Shown: positions 59,041 to 64,000 of the stretch, piece by piece
Numbering within the stretch: position 1 is the first letter of the stretch
How the letters are laid out: each line of letters starts with the position of its first letter
Assembly (NCBI GenBank): GCA_013368315.1
Contig: JAACJM010000149.1
Coordinates: forward strand, 1 to 64,000
Length of the DNA: 64,000 bases
Source: Tetrapyrgos nigripes
Lineage: Eukaryota; Basidiomycota; Agaricomycetes; Agaricales; Campanellaceae
Direction: 5' to 3'
The notes under the pieces: model-generated
The model's database searches: none
Seen by the model: only the letters and a program-made list of their open reading frames with translations
Told to the model about the DNA's origin: nothing
Made by a program: the position numbers and the translations under genes

Positions 59041-59462
59041 CACTTTTGTCACACTGAAATACTTCTGTATTTCTTGGCTGTATTACCTAATGTATTACTG
59101 TGACACCATGTCACTCTGAAATTTCCCTGTAATCCAACTTGTCTTACAGCAGTCTTACAGCATTGCTCCCAAAATTTCTTCTCTCTGTAATACTTCTGTA
59201 ATCCAAGGCAGAATACTTGTTGAATGGCTTGGTGTAAGTTTGCTGTAATCCCTATGTAGGGCACCGGATATACAGGGATTTGGCCTCTGAAATCTCCCTG
59301 TAATACAACTTGTCTTACAGCAGTCTTACAGCATTGATCTGGAAAATTCTTCTCTCTGTAATACCTCTGTAATACAAGGTGGATTACTTATTGAATGACT
59401 TGTTGTAAGGTCACTGTAATACCTCTGTATGGCAGATGATTTACAGGGATTTGCCTCCAGTG
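59041..59462 (-). repeat. Right terminal inverted repeat
   Basis: This is the reverse complement of 52093-52510, beginning directly after the array with CACTTTTGTCACACTG and ending CCTCCAGTG before TTA. The 71-codon frame present in both arms (MPYIGITANLH...) is carried by the repeat itself and has no recognisable function. Confidence 0.85.
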
Positions 59463-59465
59463 TTA

Positions 59466-60300
59466 CTACCTACATAAACCATCATACCTTCTAGAGTGTG
59501 GACCTTTGCTCCCAAGTCCTTATCTCTCCGAGACCCCTTTGAACTTAAGGAGTCTTATTAAGTGTTTTATTGAGAGTTTTAGTAGTTTTCTATTGAAAGC
59601 TACATTTCTACCTACTACACTTACTAGCCCTATCAGAACAGAATGATGTATGGTAATTGCTGGAGTATTGCTACTACTTGTGAAATGGGTCAGGTAAATT
59701 ATCATCCATACATATGCTCTGTTGGCAGGCGGTAAGTATATGCAAAGGGTTGAGGTTGAGGATACTGGCATGTAGTAGTGGGCTCTGCTGCCGTGAAGGG
59801 GCTGGGCCTTCTCTGGTTATTTGCTTAGGGTTGTAGGAAGACATTTGATGTGAGACCAACCCCCAAAAGATATATTGATTCTGTGAAGTTGAAAAAGCAG
59901 CAGCTTTTATTCCGCTTATGAATCACACTCTGACGCAGCTTTGTGGGGCGCGGCAGTGCAAAGGGGTCACTCAACAAACAGACCAACCTATGGTTGGGAC
60001 TGGCCATGAGAGACTAAGAAGTATCAGCAATGCAATGACACCACAATCTGATGAGGTATATCACCAGCCAGCATCTCTATTCCCTGATCATAATCACAAT
60101 TTACCGCACACAGGCTATGTCACAAGGCTAAATCTGAAGTGTAACTACGCACCCAACACCTATAAGTTGAGCTTGTGTTTCGGACTATGGATGGATACTC
60201 TTGTCCTGGCTGGTCCAACTACTTCATGAATGCCATCAACCCTATCCCTTCCTTAACTGCACTCCTTTTGGACCTAGAAACTGTCAAAATATGAAGGAGA
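59466..60300. other. No recognisable gene
   Basis: Short unrecognised frames only (for example 59918-60229). The composition is intermediate. No clear repeats were found. Confidence 0.45.
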
Positions 60301-60503
60301 TGTGGGCCACCACTCCGTGTGGCAATGATGAGGCCCCAAAGGAGTGAGTGTGAGCACTAAGTGAGCACTGTCAACTGTTCGGTACTGGCTTCTAAGATTC
60401 CGGGGCAAAAATTAGTGGAGAAAATCATATATATAAATTGATTAGCCATACGCAGAAGCCTCAGGTTGTAAGAACAAGTCCCTAAAGGGCCTCGTAATGT
60501 TGT
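60301..60503 (+). mobile_element. Hairpin-ended family member (~200 bp)
   Basis: The head TGTGGGCCACCACTCCGTG, TGGCAATGATGAGGCC is at about 60301-60337. The tail AAGTCCCTAAAGGGCCTCG, TAATG ends at about 60502. The interior shares CTGTCAACTG with the 25.4-kb copy. The head forms a hairpin (GCCACCAC / GTGTGGC). Confidence 0.6.
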
Positions 60504-61274
60504 AACCTTCATTGATGATGAGCAAGTGTGAAGGATGATGGGCGTTCAATGGGCATTGCAGACCACACATTTCTGTGGCAACAGCCAGTACACCTATCGA
60601 GCACAGCCACACTCAGGAACATCAGATCTAATTGCTTATGTCTTCGCTCTCCTCCAGTAGAGGGGAAATTGTTTTATGTATAGCCAAATGCAGTGACCCC
60701 AAATGGAGCTGCCCGAGAGAAAAATTGAATTGAATGATGTCGAAGTGTGATGAATACACAGTAACATACTGTACTCTAAGAATGGTCTGGCAGGGAGACA
60801 TTAAAAACCCTTCTAGCATGAAAACCACTTTGGGAAAAATCTGCATAGTAACAGAAAAGTTACCACTGCCAGAAAAAGAATACAAGATGGTATAGATACC
60901 AGAGGGCGGGAATGGGAGGGTAAATGAAGAAAGGCAGAAAGGAGTCCAAGGCTGGGGACCTTGGAACAAGTGAAGGATAGAGAAGATAGGCAAGTATATA
61001 AATAGTAGATGAGAAAAAAGGAGGTAAAGGTGAAGGCTGAATCAGGATGAATAGCAGGAGGATCAAGTTCTCACTGGGATTGCCAGATCATTGAAACATG
61101 ACCAAGGAGACCTGACCTCCCTGATGTAGTCAGATCATAGGTGTACAGGTAAGGCAGGTAGGACTTGAGTTTACGCTCCAGCTAGCCATTAGACTTGTGT
61201 AAATAATAATATCTAAGCACATTATAAGAACAAGTCCCTTAAAAGGGCCTCGTAATTGAGACTTCTCCCACACT
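60504..61274. other. Spacer with an isolated family tail
   Basis: AACAAGTCCCTTAAAAGGGC, CTCGTAATTG at about 61230-61258 is a well-preserved tail of the hairpin-ended family, with CCCTT/AAGGG able to fold. I could not find its head within 800 bp upstream. Minus-strand frames 60628-60993 and 60860-61066 are hydrophobic or proline-rich and unrecognised. Confidence 0.45.
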
Positions 61275-61655
61275 ATGTTGCGTCTTACCACCAAAGCTGC
61301 TTTTCTGTATCCTCAATACAATGCGACTTTATTCCTCATGAACGACTTCAAAACACCTGAAGAACCACCAGCAATCACGAATAATATGCCCCACTGGCTG
61401 GATTCCACAGATGAAGATGCACTCAGACTGGTTGCAAGTCAGTGGATACCTCATGACTACCAAATCTCAGCTCTTCAGCTCATATTGAGCCAGCAGGACC
61501 TTCTTTTCTCCAGTGGTACTGGTTGTGGGAAGGCTGGACTGTTCACTGTTCCACTTGTTGTGCATCAAGAACTTGCTGCTCAACCTGAGCTCTACCCCAC
61601 ATTTCCAGTGAAGAACCCCATAGCACTTGTAGTAACGCTGACAAAGGGTGCATAA
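61275..61655 (+). pseudogene. RecQ/DEAD-like helicase N-terminal fragment
   Basis: A 126-codon frame shows DYQISALQLILSQQDLLFSS followed by GTGCGKAGLFTVPL (a Walker A region with Ala where Thr/Ser is expected after GK) and IALVVTLTKGA resembling helicase motif Ia. This is the usual order (Q motif-like, I, Ia) of superfamily 2 helicases such as RecQ. The frame then stops; no motif II or later domain is recognisable, although another frame continues with ORF-like sequence to about 61,860. The truncation and altered P-loop make it non-functional. It directly follows a repeat tail, so it may be transposon cargo. Confidence 0.5.
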
Positions 61656-64000
61656 CAATTGTCTTTCATACTTCAGTGATTCACAAACTCTCTAGATCTC
61701 AAACTTGAACACTTTGGTATGGGAACCCAGAAGACCTCACTTGCTCTGGAGAGCCTCGCTTACCTTAAGTGGTTCTGCCAGTGGGTTGGCAGCCCTGATA
61801 TGGAAATTGGACCCCTGACACCCTCCCAGGGAATTATGTTACTGTGTACCCTAATAAAATATTGCATCATGTGACTCATCACCCACTCAGAGGATATGTG
61901 CACAAATATGAGGCTATGAGCAAGAGGTTCCTAGAGGTTAGGTTCAAGGGAAACAATTTACTACACTGGGGCTCTGGATGGGAACATCTGGTTACCAGCT
62001 TTGTTTCAGTCAGCCTGAGCCAGTCATTAACACTATAGGTATACATATGAGCTTGTAGGAACTTGAAGTGAGTCTTCATGCAAGAGTCGTGTGGATGCCC
62101 CTATGAGCCTATCCAGCAATAACTGTATTGTTTCTCATATATGGATACCTCACCTCGTACATCATGAAAATTCATACTTATTCTTTGGGATTGTCTGCCA
62201 CAGATTTACAGCTACAAGTGCTTAATGATCTATGGTCTTGATCTGCATCAGTATAAGCTATAGCACATGCTTCTCCTTAGTCCCTATTCATTAGCATAGC
62301 TTTGGCCTAGCCATTTTCAACTCTGTACGTAACTATAGCTTAAAACCAGCTTTCTATGGGTGATATGACCTTCTGCATAGATCCTGGAGGTGTCAGCTGA
62401 TTAATCAACACTGCTATTCATTTTTACCAACCCAACTATTGTGCTTAACCCAGTTATCACTGAACAGATAGATAGATAATACATGGTGTGGTCCTCTACG
62501 AAAATGCCAGGTGTAGATGTTACACAGCCCACTACAGCCTACATCTACTCCAAACACACAACCAGCAGAATCAAGCACACCAGTGTCATGACAGTAGTTC
62601 TATGGCGAGTGATTGGATCAGGATCTTTCAGAGCCATTTCAGGGTTGTCAAATCCTGTTTTGATGATACACATAATATGAGAAACCTTGATACAGATGGA
62701 TAGTTGGATGGAGCAACTTGGATGTTATTAATATTGCAATGGATGCAATAGTGGGGCAATTTTCATAGTGGGTTGGGTCTCTCAGTAGGATATATTGAAG
62801 GTAGTGCAGGTGAGGAATGCTTCGACAATATCAAAGTGGCAGAATTGCAGATTCCATAAACAGGAGCCAGAAATGAGTGCTTATCGACTCCCAATATCTG
62901 ACTTAGGTAGGTCTGTTGAACCTCGCCAAGCTAACTGAATTCAGTTGGTCAAAGGTCCAACATGGCATCACCCATTGATGGAATATGGGTCAACTTGAAG
63001 TCAACTCTGAGTGACATACAGCATCCTAGCAATGTTGGGGGTAGAGAACTTATCCACAGATTTGCTAAGTACTGCAGTTGCATTTTCCAGGGCCTCTGTG
63101 GCAATGTGTGAGTGGAGACAAGTGAAAATTTTATGCTGCATTGAACAGAAAATGATCTCAGCATAGGTGTATGGATCTGTATATGTTTTCATGAGACCTA
63201 TGATCAGAAAAGAGTTCTCATTGACATTGTCATTTCATTAGAACTAGTATAACTAGTATAGAAGTGTCAAGGTTTGTAGATGCATAGTAGCTGTAAGGGC
63301 TCTGTCCAGATATGGTAATGATCGAGTACATATACATCTGGAGGGTATAAGTACCTGCACAGTTGCTAGCACAGTCTTTAGTCTTTTTCCTCTTACCATT
63401 GCTTCACCGCTGCCTGTCTTGGTCTCTACCTCATCTTCTTTGCTATAGAACAGGTTTATTTGGAGATTTGGGCATGAAGCACTAAGAGACAGACTCACCA
63501 TCCCTCACGGCTATATTAGAGCTGTTACACGCAGTTACCCTCCTAAGAATAATCAACACCATAAATATGCACATTGTAGCAGCCTGTAATCCCCACCAGA
63601 GACCACTCATGGTGGGACCGAGGTTGGTGTCATAGTTGTGGTCTGAAGATGGCATGATGGTAGCAAAAGAAAGTAGGAGCTTTGGTCTGGAGTCAAGGTG
63701 CAGTCTGTATGATGGCTTTTGGATTGAATAAAATGCATGGGACTCAGAATTCTTTCATCCAGAGAGCTCATACATCGTTGTAGAAAAAGAGAGAATGAGA
63801 GTGCAAAGGTCTCAAACTTGAAGAGAAGTCCAGCAGTGGTAGTACAATCTCGTATGACCCTACACTCACGTTTACAGTCTGTCTACCCCACATGTCGTTT
63901 CGGGTGTGATGATCTTTCTCCTGAAGATCAGGAGAAAGGTAGGGAAGTTCAGTTGTCAGAGGGGAACTCGAAACATTCCCTTCATTCCCAATTCCAGTTT
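61656..64000. other. No supported gene
   Basis: Frames are short and without recognisable domains on both strands. A continuation of the helicase-like fragment (LEHFGMGTQKTSLALESL) may lie at about 61,700-61,860 in a shifted frame. The remaining sequence shows no clear repeat structure to my eye. Confidence 0.4.

Larger units (their letters stand above)
52093..59462. mobile_element. 7.4-kb palindromic minisatellite element with long TIRs and TTA duplication
   Basis: TTA flanks both ends (52090-52092 and 59463-59465). The element starts CACTGGAGGCAAATCCCTG and ends with its reverse complement. Terminal inverted repeats of about 420 bp differ at only a couple of positions that I can see. Everything between them is a 22-bp minisatellite in two opposite-polarity blocks. 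CACTG termini and a 3-bp duplication fit CACTA/EnSpm; TTA duplication is also typical of PIF/Harbinger. No transposase is present, so it would need a helper. The high TIR identity suggests recent mobility or recent arm homogenisation. Confidence 0.85.

Overview
The window looks like nuclear DNA of a mushroom-forming basidiomycete (Agaricomycetes). Genes are split by many short introns (about 50-130 bp, GT-AG, with CTGAC/CTAAC-type branch sites). Recognisable proteins fit this group: a secreted riboflavin-aldehyde-forming-enzyme/barwin-like protein, an orphan seven-helix membrane protein, an old-yellow-enzyme reductase, a farnesyl diphosphate synthase and a P450. The repeats also fit: a chromodomain Ty3/gypsy element, a hAT relic and Helitron-type ends. 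I cannot name the species.

Layout. 1-14.9 kb is repeat-dominated: a probable solo LTR, a 450-bp foldback MITE, a tandem LTR-like pair with a nested insertion, a 2-kb TIR element, a ~147-bp tandem repeat, a tRNA-like SINE core and members of a hairpin-ended family. 15.0-16.5 kb (minus) is one intact 9-exon membrane-protein gene. 16.7-27.4 kb is again repeats: five same-orientation copies of a module with ~18-bp tandem units, a TIR element ending in a GGGGACC motif, a hAT transposase remnant and a CACTA-like patch. 28.0-32.5 kb is a degenerate gypsy element with exact target-site duplication, a large internal deletion, a nested insertion and CGA-to-TGA stops. 33-37 kb has an inverted-repeat element and one doubtful small gene. 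37.4-50.6 kb is the gene island: RAFE-like secreted protein, tRNA-Arg(ACG), nuclear thiol peroxidase (Dot5/PrxQ type), old yellow enzyme, farnesyl diphosphate synthase and, divergently, a cytochrome P450. The P450 stop codon is supplied by the end of a Helitron-like insertion. 52.1-59.5 kb is one 7.4-kb element made of about 300 copies of a 22-bp unit. 59.5-64 kb holds repeat relics and a helicase fragment.

The most striking object is the 7.4-kb element. It is flanked by a TTA duplication and has ~420-bp, almost identical terminal inverted repeats. Its interior is a minisatellite that reverses polarity at about 57,306, so the whole element is a giant asymmetric palindrome. The unit has no stop in any of the six frames, which creates apparent ORFs of 1,000-1,900 codons on both strands. 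I regard these as by-products, not genes. The second most interesting object is a family with hairpin ends carrying TTACGAGGCC. One copy sits in the gypsy reverse transcriptase with a readable empty site.

The FPP synthase and the P450 share a 917-bp divergent promoter and have the old yellow enzyme next door. This would suit a small terpenoid cluster, but no terpene cyclase is visible, so that link is inference.
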